The notes under the pieces are model-generated. The model was given only the letters and a program-made list of their open reading frames with translations. It searched no databases and was not told the DNA's origin. 43,424 bases of DNA from NCBI GenBank assembly GCA_949893755.1, contig CATLCV010000016.1, positions 1 through 43,424 on the forward strand, in the 5' to 3' direction. Positions 24,681-33,341 of this stretch are shown here, piece by piece (the first letter of the stretch is position 1; each line of letters begins with the position of its first letter). A program made the translations under genes and the position numbers. Source of the DNA: an uncultured Lachnospiraceae bacterium (lineage in GTDB: Bacteria; Bacillota; Clostridia; Lachnospirales; Lachnospiraceae).

Positions 24681-25688
24681 TCACCGTACCCACTTGCTGC
24701 TGTTCCGTTCGATTAATTTGACGGGGATGGTCACATTTTCGGTATATTCGGGCTGCTCCTTCATCCGGTTCAGCGAACGGACCGCCATCTGCGCCCGCAG
24801 CTGATAGTCCTGCCGCACGGAGGTCAGGGAGGGAACGACCTGTCCGCAGAGATTGCTGTCATCAAAGCCAATGATAGAAATATCGTCGGGAATTTGAACG
24901 CCGGAACTTTGTAAAAAGCGGATCAGATCGACAGCGTAGAAATCCGATACGGCAAAAATGGCGGTGTAGCCGCAAAGCCTGGAAAAATGCTCCCGATAAT
25001 AGCGATCCCGCATTTCCTTCTGCATGGGAATCTTCATGAAATCCACCTGAAAGCCAAGGCCGCTGCACAGACCCTCATACCGCTGCTGATCCATACATTC
25101 CTGATTATCCGAGACGCAGAGAACCTTCCGATGCCCCAAACGACGGAGATATTCGCCCACCTGACGCCCGCCGTCCCGGTCGTCAAGCTGGAGATTACAA
25201 ATCCTTCCCCTGTTTTCAAAATAGCCGTCGTAAACGACAAAGGGGATGTGGATGCGGCTGCGGAGCTCCTGATACTCATGGTCGCAGAAGCCCAGGATCA
25301 CCATACCTGCCATATTCCACATGGACGCGAATTTAACGGTTCCCAGCAGATCGGTGGTCTTTTTGAGCATCATGAAGTAATCATTTTGTTCGATCTCGTC
25401 CGCTAAATAGTTGATCGAGGATGCGATAAACGGGTCTGTCAGCGCCCGGCCTTCGTACTTTTCATGATCGTTGATGACCACGCCGATGATCCGGGAATTG
25501 TTCTGAGCCAAAAGCGTTGCGGCCATATTGGGGATATAGCCCCGCTCCTCCAGCTTTTCCTGCACCCGCTTGACCGTCTGCGCGGAAATTTTTTTCGTTT
25601 TCCCATGGATCACATTGGAAACTGTGGCGGTGCTGACGCCCACTTCATTCGCAATATCTACGATCCGTACCTTGCCCTCTGCCCACAT
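24681..25688 (-). CDS. LacI family transcriptional regulator
   Basis: Protein of 335 residues: LacI helix-turn-helix (about 4-55: IVDIANEVGVSTATVSNVIHGK and the hinge RGYIPNMAATLLAQ) followed by a periplasmic-binding-protein-like sensor domain (IIGVVINDH, GMVILGFC, DDRDGGRQVGEYLRRLGH, IFAVSDFYAVDLIRFL, DISIIGFDDSN). The start at 25688 follows AGGAGGT; an in-frame ATG eight codons earlier lacks one. Its ligand is probably a sugar or nucleoside but is unknown. It sits immediately upstream of the MATE exporter, with twin operators between the two genes. Confidence 0.92.
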   Translation of the reverse strand: MWAEGKVRIVDIANEVGVSTATVSNVIHGKTKKISAQTVKRVQEKLEERGYIPNMAATLLAQNNSRIIGVVINDHEKYEGRALTDPFIASSINYLADEIEQNDYFMMLKKTTDLLGTVKFASMWNMAGMVILGFCDHEYQELRSRIHIPFVVYDGYFENRGRICNLQLDDRDGGRQVGEYLRRLGHRKVLCVSDNQECMDQQRYEGLCSGLGFQVDFMKIPMQKEMRDRYYREHFSRLCGYTAIFAVSDFYAVDLIRFLQSSGVQIPDDISIIGFDDSNLCGQVVPSLTSVRQDYQLRAQMAVRSLNRMKEQPEYTENVTIPVKLIERNSSKWVR

Positions 25689-25721
25689 AAATGACCTCCT
25701 TTGCTGCGGCATGTTCTATAT

Positions 25722-25830
25722 TTTGTAAAACGGCCGGATGGCCGCAACGGGGTGCCCTTGGGTATACCTTACCGGACGAAGTCCGACTGCTCCGCAGGGG
25801 CATGCATTATGGGATGCCCTTCGAGGTATA
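25722..25830 (+). repeat. Dispersed palindromic repeat (site E) with adjoining hairpin cluster
   Basis: Copy of the repeat described at 10004 (TTTTGTAAAACGG, GGCC-GGAT-GGCC, GGGGTGCCCTTGGGTATACC, 25722-25770). It is followed by three tight hairpins: GGAC-GAA-GTCC, CTGC-TCC-GCAG and GGGCAT...ATGCCC, ending with another GTATAC. It lies in the 5' leader of the LacI gene, between that gene's promoter and its start. Confidence 0.75.
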
Positions 25831-25839
25831 CATCACCGC

Positions 25840-25868
25840 ATTATAGCAGAACTCCGGCAAGCCGACAA
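25840..25868 (-). promoter_or_regulatory. Promoter of the LacI gene
   Basis: On the minus strand TTGTCG (25868-25863), 17-nt spacer, TATAAT (25845-25840). This gives a leader of about 145 nt containing repeat E. Confidence 0.6.
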
Positions 25869-26201
25869 GCCGAAAAACGAAACTCGTTCGGTAACTCTAT
25901 CTAAAAAATGTTTTTCGTAAGTACAATTTAATATATAAATGCTAAAAATTCTGTTTATATTAGCGTGGGCTAATAGTATAGACAGGATTTTTGTATTATA
26001 TATAATGAGATTGATCGCCGGATAAATCTGCTGCTCAAAATATCAGATGATGCGCACAGACGCATAAAGAAACATGCCGCCTTGCGGCTGCGGCTAATGA
26101 AATAGTCACGGTAGATTTCGTCGGTCGTGAGTGTAATAAAATGATATAGATGTAATATGGATTCATTCTGATGTGTCTAAGGTATGAAAGGGGAAGAAAA
26201 A
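25869..26201. other. Intergenic stretch without a gene
   Basis: AT-rich DNA between the LacI promoter and the sigma factor gene. Only small dyads are visible: CGAA-ACTCG-TTCG at 25880-25892, ATGCG/CGCAT around 26051-26066 and GCCGC/GCGGC around 26078-26090. No convincing coding frame or consensus promoter was found. Confidence 0.6.
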
Positions 26202-26702
26202 ATGCCGGCAGATCAAAATTTAGAGAGACTGATGAACGAGTATGGCGACGCCATCCTGCGCATGTGTTTTTTATATCTGAAGGACTATCAGCTTGCGGAG
26301 GATGCCGCTCAGGAGACTTTTATCAAGGCCATGAAATGTTATGACGCGTTTGAACATAGATCAAGTGAAAAGACGTGGCTGATCCGCATTGCGGTCAACT
26401 GCTGTAAAAATATGTTGAGAAGCCGTTGGTTTCAGATTGCCCGAAATGAACTGAGGGAGGATCAGGAAAAAGCGCATGACGATCCAATCGATGCGTTTTT
26501 GGAGAAGGACAGTGTGTCACGGGCAGTTATGAAACTGAACGCAAATGACAGGCAGGTCATTGTGTTGCACTATTACCAGGAGCTTTCTGTGCGTGAGATC
26601 GCGGCAGTGATCGGTAAAAAAGAAAATGCCGTATTGCAGCGTTTAAAGAGGGCGCGGGACAGATTGAAAATCATTTTAGAGGAGGCCGGATATGAATATT
26701 AA
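26202..26702 (+). CDS. ECF-type sigma-70 family RNA polymerase sigma factor
   Basis: Sigma factor of 166 residues from ATG 26202 (AAAGGGGA seven bases upstream; an earlier in-frame ATG at 26184 overlaps that site). Region 2 is seen as YGDAILRMCFLYLKDYQLAEDAAQETFIKAMK, in segments around residues 10-45, and region 4 as VIVLHYYQELSVREIAAVIGKKENAVLQRLKRARDRL, around residues 115-155. Linker charge and length are typical of SigW/SigV-like factors. It overlaps the next gene by 11 bp, so the two are coupled; the neighbour is the likely anti-sigma factor. No ECF-type autoregulatory promoter was recognised. Confidence 0.92.
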   Translation: MPADQNLERLMNEYGDAILRMCFLYLKDYQLAEDAAQETFIKAMKCYDAFEHRSSEKTWLIRIAVNCCKNMLRSRWFQIARNELREDQEKAHDDPIDAFLEKDSVSRAVMKLNANDRQVIVLHYYQELSVREIAAVIGKKENAVLQRLKRARDRLKIILEEAGYEY

Positions 26703-27627
26703 TATGAAGGAAACGATTGACAGGGAACTGGGGTGTATCGTACTAAGCGAGGAAATGAAAAGCCGGATCAGAGAGAAAGCGGCTCCCCGGCGAAGGGACG
26801 GGGCGATGAAATGGGCTGCGGTTTTTGTAGCAGTGCTGATTCTGGGAGGAACTGGTGCCGTAGCCGGGTATCATATGCTGATCACGCATTCGGTCAATGG
26901 GGAGGTCTTGCTTGAATTGGATCCCATGCGGGTCGTAGAGATCCATATACCAGAGGGACAGCCTGCAGCGTTTCCATCTGCGGAACAGCCTACAGCGCCT
27001 GCGCCCGCAGAATACCCCGTAGCGCCTGAGCCTGCAGAATACCCTGTAGCGCCTGCACCCGCAGAACAGCCGGATTCCGCCTGGCAGGGGGAACAGCCGG
27101 GTGTTCCGGATGAATATGGAATGATTCAAAAAGATTATAAAGATTACAGAAAGATCCAGGAGGAATTGGAAATCCATCTGCTGGATACGGAATTGTCTGA
27201 AAACAATCCATACATGCAGGGGCATATCATGACGGACGGAAGCGATTTTGCGATGATCACGGTGGAGAATTATATTTTGGGAGATACCGGCAGATATCAG
27301 TTTCTGGAAGAGGAAAACAGATATGCTTATGAAAGCGGAAATGTGTTCCTGTCGCCTATTTCATTGACTGTGAGGCTGATCCTCAGCGAAGAGCAGCTGA
27401 ATCGCGGCTGGGATTGGGAGTACCTCGGAATGTATCGGTTTGCGGAGAGCTATACGTCCGGGCAGGGCTATAGGGTCAATCTCGTGGAGCGTACACTGGA
27501 AAACGGAGACGCGGGCGATGCTGTGCTGGAAAAAAGTGCGGTTTTTGCGGCGGATGGGGTGGAGTATACTTTGAGAGGACGGGTTTCCATGGAGACGATG
27601 AAGGGGATTGTGGAGACGATGAAGTAA
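26692..27627 (+). CDS. Probable membrane anti-sigma factor
   Basis: Protein of 311 residues: short cytoplasmic part (1-39), one membrane segment (about 40-59: WAAVFVAVLILGGTGAVAGY), then an extracytoplasmic domain. Residues about 95-127 are a Pro/Ala repeat (APAEYPV, EPAEYPV, APAEQP) encoded by a 24-nt DNA repeat, probably a flexible or wall-spanning linker. The rest is a globular domain I do not recognise. Position right behind and overlapping an ECF sigma gene is the main reason for the call. The cytoplasmic part lacks an obvious zinc-binding HxxxCxxC motif. A protein that only senses the envelope state is the alternative. Confidence 0.65.
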   Translation: MNINMKETIDRELGCIVLSEEMKSRIREKAAPRRRDGAMKWAAVFVAVLILGGTGAVAGYHMLITHSVNGEVLLELDPMRVVEIHIPEGQPAAFPSAEQPTAPAPAEYPVAPEPAEYPVAPAPAEQPDSAWQGEQPGVPDEYGMIQKDYKDYRKIQEELEIHLLDTELSENNPYMQGHIMTDGSDFAMITVENYILGDTGRYQFLEEENRYAYESGNVFLSPISLTVRLILSEEQLNRGWDWEYLGMYRFAESYTSGQGYRVNLVERTLENGDAGDAVLEKSAVFAADGVEYTLRGRVSMETMKGIVETMK

Positions 27628-27767
27628 AGCTTGCCGGAAGGCTGTCCAGCTCTTTTTTCAAAAATTCGTTCGACACGTTCCGACAGCATCCGGGAGGAAC
27701 TTGAAGTTGAGAATGGCCCGGATTCTCAGGTTAAGAATCCCGTTTCGAAACATTAAAGTTGATTAGA

Positions 27768-27790
27768 AAACGCCTGATTTACGGGCGTTT
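27768..27790 (+). terminator. Rho-independent terminator of the sigma/anti-sigma operon
   Basis: AAACGCC (27768-27774) and GGCGTTT (27784-27790), followed by TTTCTTAATTT. Confidence 0.8.
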
Positions 27791-28165
27791 TTCTTAATTT
27801 GAGAATCAAGGAGCATTTTTTTGTTTCACCCCGCAAATGTAGAATTATGTAGAACGTTTTTTAAGGCAGGACGGCAAAAACAGCGCTATAATAGGGTCAA
27901 ACACAAACCGGCATGTGATTGGATGCATATTTCCCAAAAGGCACAGACCGGCGGACGGAAGCAGGCGTCATTCTGATGAAAGGGCCGGACGGCCATCGAT
28001 CACAGGATGCTCTGCAGGTACATTTTCCAGAACAGGAAATTGTTTCGCGTACAGAATGCCGCGATTCCGATCAGCCAAGTTCAGCAGCTGCGGTGCCTGC
28101 TGAGGAAAGAAGTACCCGGGGTGTACGGATGTGTACTATATAAATGAATAGAGGAGGGCTTCGTT
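27791..28165. other. Intergenic stretch without a convincing gene
   Basis: Holds a possible -10 box TATAAT near 27890 without a clear partner, the degenerate repeat F, and GTAC/GTAC dyads near 28123-28138. Small open frames here appear to be carried by the repeat. A GAGGAGGG ribosome site at its end belongs to the gene at 28166. Confidence 0.5.
27975..28022 (+). repeat. Dispersed palindromic repeat, degenerate copy (site F)
   Basis: TGATGAAAGG, GGCC-GGAC-GGCC, then CAGGATGCTCTGCAGGTAC: the order and spacing match the repeat described at 10004, but the flanks have diverged. Confidence 0.5.
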
Positions 28166-29728
28166 ATGTTTAATGAGGTAGTGACGGAAACCAACATCGT
28201 TTACTATTTAATGATAGCGGTGGGCGCCGTCGGGGTGCTGTCAAAGGCAGTCAACCAGATTACTCTTCGCCGTCTGGTCAGGGCGGCGGGCAATATGTCC
28301 AAGAGTACACACAAACTGATAAAGCTGGTGCGGGCAAAATATGAGCACGCGCTGATGCTGCACGACCGGGTAGAAAATGCGGAAGCATTTGTGGAGAAAT
28401 ACATATATGAATACAGAGGGTTTCTGCTGCGGATCCATACATGGAGGCAGCTGGAGGTGCAGTCGATCTGGTTTTCCGGGATCCTGGCGGCCTTCGGAGG
28501 GATCGTCTGGTACTTGGAAAATGGGTTTTGTGAGCAGGTGTATCGTTATATCAGTCTCGGGGCGGCGGAAATGGTCCTTCTGTTTGTTATCAGTCAAATC
28601 TCGGACGAGCAGTACAAGATCGAGGCGGCCAAAAACTACATGGTGGATTATCTGGAAAATGTCTGCGCCATGCGCCGCCGCAAAGCCCGCCAGTCGGAGA
28701 AGGACCAGATCAATATCATCCAGCCGGAGACCTCCCAGGCCATCCGCGCGAACGGCCGGGATTCCGATGACGGAAAAGAGGCTGCCGCAGGAACCGGATT
28801 TCTAAAGGGAAAAAAAAATTCCGTTGGAGGCCGGACCGCGTCCGAACGTGCAGAAGCTCACGCAAAGCAGCCTGCACAGTCCAGGGAAGCTCAGGAAGCG
28901 CCGGGCTTGTCCATCAGTATCGAAGGTGAGCCCCGCAGGGCCCGTACAGGCGTATCCGGAGACACGGCTCCCCTCTACGGGAGCGCAGAGGAGCTGGCCC
29001 GCGTCGCCGGGATCTATGAAGAAGAAATGGATTCTGAGGAGGAAGCAGCTCCGGCATACGGAAATATAACCCCGCTGAGACCGGAGGAAGCCTCCGAGTA
29101 TGAAGATGCCGAGCCGGAAGACCAGCCCGCCTTTGCCTATGAAGGGGCGGCACAGAACAGCCGGTCCGCATCCAGCTATGGAACCGCGGCACAGAACGGC
29201 CAATCCGCTTCCATTTATGGAACCGCGGCACAAAAAAGCCAGCCCGCTTCCGCCTACGGAGGAGCCGCATCGAAAGGGGGCGCCCCGTCTCCTGCATATG
29301 GAGCGGCTGCCGGAAGGGGGGTGAGCGCTTCCGGGGCTTCGGGCACCTCCCAGATGAAACGGATCCCCGGCAGATTCCAGGATGTGGTGCAGAGAATGAT
29401 CGAGGACACCACAGAATACGAGGAAGTCCTGGAGGGCCCGCCCTTACCGGAGGAAGCAGCCCGCCCTGCCGGACATCCCGATATGATCCGGGCAAACGGG
29501 GACGTGTCTCGCCAGCCAGCGGAATATTCGGAGCTGGATGCATCCTATGGAGACGGAGAGGACCTGAGAGATTATGACAGGTCAAGACATAAAAACCGCA
29601 AAAAGGGGGATGCCGCAAGGCAGGTCATCCGCCGTACCATGAAAGGAAATCCGGAATTATCGGACCGCGAGGAATCCACCTTAAAGGAGGAAGCCATCCG
29701 CCAGATACTGGAAGAATTTCTTGCATAA
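28166..29728 (+). CDS. Unknown membrane protein with long repetitive tail
   Basis: Protein of 520 residues that I do not recognise. The N-terminal 170 residues hold three membrane segments (about 11-28, 101-117, 129-144) around a helical, basic cytoplasmic stretch. After residue 175 the protein is low-complexity: charged linker, then a Tyr/Ala/Ser repeat of about 13 residues (YEGAAQNSRSAS, YGTAAQNGQSAS, YGTAAQKSQPAS, YGGAASKG; about 320-400). The C-terminus is charged and helical (REESTLKEEAIRQILEEFL). Clear AGAGGAGGG ribosome site. It lies upstream of pgi, about 120 bases apart. A cytoplasmic scaffold or division-related role is a guess only. Confidence 0.75.
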   Translation: MFNEVVTETNIVYYLMIAVGAVGVLSKAVNQITLRRLVRAAGNMSKSTHKLIKLVRAKYEHALMLHDRVENAEAFVEKYIYEYRGFLLRIHTWRQLEVQSIWFSGILAAFGGIVWYLENGFCEQVYRYISLGAAEMVLLFVISQISDEQYKIEAAKNYMVDYLENVCAMRRRKARQSEKDQINIIQPETSQAIRANGRDSDDGKEAAAGTGFLKGKKNSVGGRTASERAEAHAKQPAQSREAQEAPGLSISIEGEPRRARTGVSGDTAPLYGSAEELARVAGIYEEEMDSEEEAAPAYGNITPLRPEEASEYEDAEPEDQPAFAYEGAAQNSRSASSYGTAAQNGQSASIYGTAAQKSQPASAYGGAASKGGAPSPAYGAAAGRGVSASGASGTSQMKRIPGRFQDVVQRMIEDTTEYEEVLEGPPLPEEAARPAGHPDMIRANGDVSRQPAEYSELDASYGDGEDLRDYDRSRHKNRKKGDAARQVIRRTMKGNPELSDREESTLKEEAIRQILEEFLA

Positions 29729-29845
29729 AACAGGCAGATTTGGTAAAATATGTACAGCAGGTACCAATGGATTCCTCCCCCGCGCATTTCCACAGGCCGC
29801 GGTCCGGAAACCTTAAGAGTACAGAAGCAGAAAGGAAGGTTAACG

Positions 29846-31195
29846 ATGGCTAACAAAGTGACATTTGATTACTCAAAGGCAACAGGTTTTATTCAGGAAC
29901 ATGAGATGCAGTATATGAGCGAGCTCGCGGCACAGGCGAAGGACAAGCTTGTATCCAAGAGCGGCGCGGGGAATGATTTCGTAGGCTGGGTCGATCTCCC
30001 GGTAGACTACGACAAGGAAGAATTTGCCCGTATTCAGAAAGCAGCGGACAAGATCCGTGAGGATTCCGAAGTACTCCTGGTGATCGGGATCGGCGGTTCC
30101 TACCTTGGGGCAAGGGCTGCGATCGAATTTTTGGGACATTCCTTTGCAAATATCGTTTCCAAAGACGTCAGAAAATCTCCGGAGATCTATTTCGTTGGAA
30201 ACAGTATCAGCAGCACCTACATCAGTGACCTGATCGAAGTTGTGGGAGACAGAGATTTCTCCATCAATATGATATCCAAGTCGGGAACAACGACAGAGCC
30301 GGCGATCGCCTTCCGCGTATTTAAAGAGATTCTGGAAAAGAAATATGGAAAGGAAGAGGCTTCAAAGAGAATATATGCGACCACCGATAAAGCAAGAGGA
30401 GCTTTAAAGAATCTTGCCACCGAAGAAGGTTATGAGTCCTTTGTCGTGCCGGATGACGTAGGCGGACGTTTCTCCGTACTGACGGCAGTCGGCCTGCTCC
30501 CCATCGCAGTCAGCGGTGTGGACATTAACGAGTTGATGGAAGGCGCGGCAGCAGGAAGAAAGGCCGCTTTGGAAAATGATTTCGCAGACAATGATGCAAT
30601 GCAGTACGCGGCAGTCCGCAACATCCTCCTTCGTAAAGGAAAAACCGTAGAAGTTCTGGCGAACTATGAGCCAAGCCTGCATTATGTATCTGAGTGGTGG
30701 AAACAGCTCTATGGAGAGAGCGAGGGCAAGGACCAGAAGGGCATCTTCCCGGCGTCTGTTGACCTGACGACAGACCTGCACTCCATGGGACAGTTTATCC
30801 AGGACGGCAACAGGATCCTGTTTGAGACCGTGCTGAATGTGGAAAAATCCAGGGCGGAGATCGTGATGAACGAGGAACCGGTCGATCTGGACGGACTCAA
30901 TTATCTGAAAGGAAAGACCGTTGATTTTATAAATAAGAGCGCCATGAACGGAACCATTCTTGCCCACACGGACGGCAATGTTCCGAACCTCATGGTCAAG
31001 ATCCCGGAGCAGAACGCATTTTATCTGGGACAGCTGTTCTACTTCTTTGAGTTCGCCTGCGGCGTGAGCGGATACTTACTCGGCGTGAATCCGTTCAACC
31101 AGCCGGGCGTGGAGAGCTACAAGCGGAACATGTTCGCACTGCTCGGAAAACCAGGTTATGAAGAAGAAAGAGAAGCATTGTTGAAGAGATTGTAA
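29846..31195 (+). CDS. pgi: Glucose-6-phosphate isomerase
   Basis: Enzyme of 449 residues interconverting glucose-6-P and fructose-6-P; the shorter Firmicutes form. Motifs: [33 protein letters not shown] (phosphate binding), [27 protein letters not shown], and the C-terminal [14 protein letters not shown] with its catalytic Lys. Start at 29846 follows AAAGGAAGGT; an open frame runs back to 29750 but has no ribosome site. A strong terminator follows. Glycogen phosphorylase further downstream also feeds the hexose phosphate pool. Confidence 0.97.
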   Translation: MANKVTFDYSKATGFIQEHEMQYMSELAAQAKDKLVSKSGAGNDFVGWVDLPVDYDKEEFARIQKAADKIREDSEVLLVIGIGGSYLGARAAIEFLGHSFANIVSKDVRKSPEIYFVGNSISSTYISDLIEVVGDRDFSINMISKSGTTTEPAIAFRVFKEILEKKYGKEEASKRIYATTDKARGALKNLATEEGYESFVVPDDVGGRFSVLTAVGLLPIAVSGVDINELMEGAAAGRKAALENDFADNDAMQYAAVRNILLRKGKTVEVLANYEPSLHYVSEWWKQLYGESEGKDQKGIFPASVDLTTDLHSMGQFIQDGNRILFETVLNVEKSRAEIVMNEEPVDLDGLNYLKGKTVDFINKSAMNGTILAHTDGNVPNLMVKIPEQNAFYLGQLFYFFEFACGVSGYLLGVNPFNQPGVESYKRNMFALLGKPGYEEEREALLKRL

Positions 31196-31219
31196 GAGGT
31201 TGTAGGAAGTTCTAAGATG

Positions 31220-31253
31220 ACCGGCCATGCATGGATGAGACTGCATGGCCGGT
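31220..31253 (+). terminator. Terminator of pgi
   Basis: Perfect 12-bp stem ACCGGCCATGCA (31220-31231) / TGCATGGCCGGT (31242-31253) followed by TTTATG. Confidence 0.88.
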
Positions 31254-31359
31254 TTTATGATGTTATTCTCAATGCATGTTCACGAGTTACAGGATGCCGG
31301 TTTAGCAGTCATCTGTAATTTGTTTTTTTTATCAAATATGCACAAAAATAAAAATTAGA

Positions 31360-31389
31360 TTGACATAAAATTGTGGGTTGTGGTAAGAT
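31360..31389 (+). promoter_or_regulatory. Promoter of the purine permease transcript
   Basis: TTGACA (31360-31365), 18-nt spacer, TAAGAT (31384-31389), placing the transcript start about 45 bases before the riboswitch aptamer. Confidence 0.6.
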
Positions 31390-31440
31390 ATTATTAACAA
31401 AAAATAAAATTCATAAAAATTTAATGCATAAGTATTTGGG

Positions 31441-31605
31441 AGCTTATATATATCCGAGATTGGTCGGATGTTTCTACTAACTACCGTAATAGTTAACTAT
31501 AAGTTTTCATATCGTGAACGGATCTGGGTATGCAGTTCGGGGTGCAGGAAAACCAGGTCGGACAGATATGAAGCTTTGGGAGGACGGCGGTAGTTTTTGT
31601 TTTTT
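31441..31605 (+). promoter_or_regulatory. Purine riboswitch, guanine/hypoxanthine type, with expression platform
   Basis: The aptamer is 31441-31505. P1 is AGCTTAT with ATAAGTT; P2 is ATCCGA with TCGGAT around loop GATTGG; P3 is TAACTA with TAGTTA around loop CCGTAA; J2/3 is GTTTCTAC. J3/1 reads ACT, so the specificity base (position 74 in xpt numbering) is C, at 31497, which selects guanine or hypoxanthine. Both loops are one base shorter than the usual seven. Downstream, CGGTAGTT (31588-31595) before a T-rich run is complementary to AACTACCG (31479-31486) of P3/L3. TTCATATC (31506-31513) pairs with GATATGAA (31565-31572) next to P1. The platform appears to compete with the aptamer itself. 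Confidence 0.9.
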
Positions 31606-31644
31606 CAAATAAAGTTATGCATGAAAGAAAAGGAGGACTGAACT

Positions 31645-33036
31645 ATGGAGAACAAGAATCAGGGCTTTTTGGAAAAGGTCTTTCACTTGTCGGAGAATCA
31701 TACGGATGTAAAGACGGAGGTTATTGCGGGTGTTACGACATTTATGACGATGGCATATATCCTGGCGGTCAACCCCAATATCCTGAGCGCATCCGGGATG
31801 GACGCGGGGGCCGTATTCACGGCGACAGCCCTGGCATCCCTTGTGGCAACCCTGCTGATGGCGGCCTTTGCAAATTATCCGTTCGTACTGGCGCCCGGCA
31901 TGGGGCTGAACGCGTATTTTGCGTATACGGTAGTCCTGCAGATGGGATATACCTGGCAGATGGCGCTGGCGGCAGTATTTGTGGAAGGTCTTATTTTCAT
32001 TTTGCTGTCACTGACCAACGTGCGGGAGGCTATTTTCAATGCGATCCCCATGAATCTGAAGCATGCGGTATCCGTAGGCATCGGCCTGTTCATCGCATTT
32101 ATCGGGCTGCAGAACGCGAAGATCGTGGTGGACAGCGCAACATTGGTATCCGTGTATTCGTTCAAAGGTTCGATTGAGGCAGGAACATTTCTGTCAGAGG
32201 GGATCACGGTCCTGCTGGCTCTCATCGGCATCCTGCTGACGGCTGTGCTGGTCGTGAAAAATGTAAAAGGCAATATCCTGTGGGGGATCCTGGGCACATG
32301 GATTTTGGGAATCATCTGCGAGCTGGCAGGGCTTTACCGTCCGGATCCGGAGCTGGGCATGTTCAGCGTGCTGCCGGATTTCAGCTCGGGCTTCGGAATC
32401 CCGAGCATGGCGCCGACCTTCTTTAAAATGGATTTCAGCGGGATCCTGTCCCTGAATTTCCTGACCATTATGTTTGCGTTTTTATTTGTGGATATGTTTG
32501 ATACGCTGGGAACCCTGATCGGTGTGGCTTCCAAGGCGGATATGCTGGATGAGGACGGAAAGCTTCCGAAGATCAAGGGCGCGTTGCTCTCTGACGCCGT
32601 AGGAACATCCCTGGGCGCGGTATTCGGGACTTCCACCACAACGACCTTTGTTGAGAGCGCTTCCGGCGTGGCTGAGGGCGGCCGGACCGGTCTGACGGCA
32701 GTGGTATCGGCTGCGCTGTTCGGACTGGCGCTGTTCCTGTCCCCGATCTTCCTGGCGATCCCGTCCTTTGCGACGGCTCCGGCATTGATCGTGGTTGGAT
32801 TTTTGATGATCACATCCATTACGAAAATTGATTTCGCGGATTATACCGAGGCGCTTCCCTGCTATATCAGTATGATCGCAATGCCGTTCATGTACAGCAT
32901 TTCCGAAGGGATCGCAATGGGAGTGATCTCCTATGTGGTGATCAACCTGCTGACAGGACGTGCGAAGGAGAAGAAGATCAGCCTGCTGATGTATGTGCTC
33001 GCGGTGCTGTTTGTCCTGAAATATATCCTGATTTAG
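31645..33036 (+). CDS. AzgA/PbuG-type purine permease (NCS2-like)
   Basis: Polytopic permease of 463 residues of the AzgA-like hypoxanthine/guanine/adenine family. Hallmarks: EVIAGVTTFMTMAYILAVNP at the N-terminus, LAPGMGLNAYFAYTVV, SVGIGLFIAFIGLQNA, DMFDTLGTLIGVASK, and GTSTTTTFVESASGVAEGGRTGLTAV in segment 10. The ribosome site GGAGG lies before ATG 31645. The purine riboswitch in the leader confirms a purine substrate. It would deliver the bases used by the adenine deaminase operon at 14292-17484 or by salvage enzymes. Confidence 0.94.
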   Translation: MENKNQGFLEKVFHLSENHTDVKTEVIAGVTTFMTMAYILAVNPNILSASGMDAGAVFTATALASLVATLLMAAFANYPFVLAPGMGLNAYFAYTVVLQMGYTWQMALAAVFVEGLIFILLSLTNVREAIFNAIPMNLKHAVSVGIGLFIAFIGLQNAKIVVDSATLVSVYSFKGSIEAGTFLSEGITVLLALIGILLTAVLVVKNVKGNILWGILGTWILGIICELAGLYRPDPELGMFSVLPDFSSGFGIPSMAPTFFKMDFSGILSLNFLTIMFAFLFVDMFDTLGTLIGVASKADMLDEDGKLPKIKGALLSDAVGTSLGAVFGTSTTTTFVESASGVAEGGRTGLTAVVSAALFGLALFLSPIFLAIPSFATAPALIVVGFLMITSITKIDFADYTEALPCYISMIAMPFMYSISEGIAMGVISYVVINLLTGRAKEKKISLLMYVLAVLFVLKYILI

Positions 33037-33129
33037 GAACTGTGTTCATACGGCGCTTGCCGCGGGGAGTCTGATACGGTAAATGCCGTGCGGCCGGAAC
33101 AAAATATACAATGGATATCTGGGGATTAG

Positions 33130-33168
33130 AACCGCCGGAGAGAGGGAAACACCTCTCCGGCGGTTTTT
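33130..33168 (+). terminator. Terminator of the purine permease
   Basis: AACCGCCGGAGAG (33130-33142) pairs with CTCTCCGGCGGTT (33153-33165) followed by TTT. Very stable. Confidence 0.92.
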
Positions 33169-33341
33169 CCTGCCCTTTTTCCCATTACATGCTTGCCTGA
33201 ATCGAAAAAATATAGTACCATAGAGTTACATGTCACGCCTGACCAGGGTGCGGCCTGTAATATAGAAAATACACATGAAAAAACGTATTTCAGGCAGTGG
33301 TACTGTTTGAAGGCTGCCGATATACAAAGGAGTGAATACAT

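Noticed and set aside
31441..31505. Adenine-specific riboswitch
   Set aside because: The J3/1 base that selects adenine would be T; it is C here.
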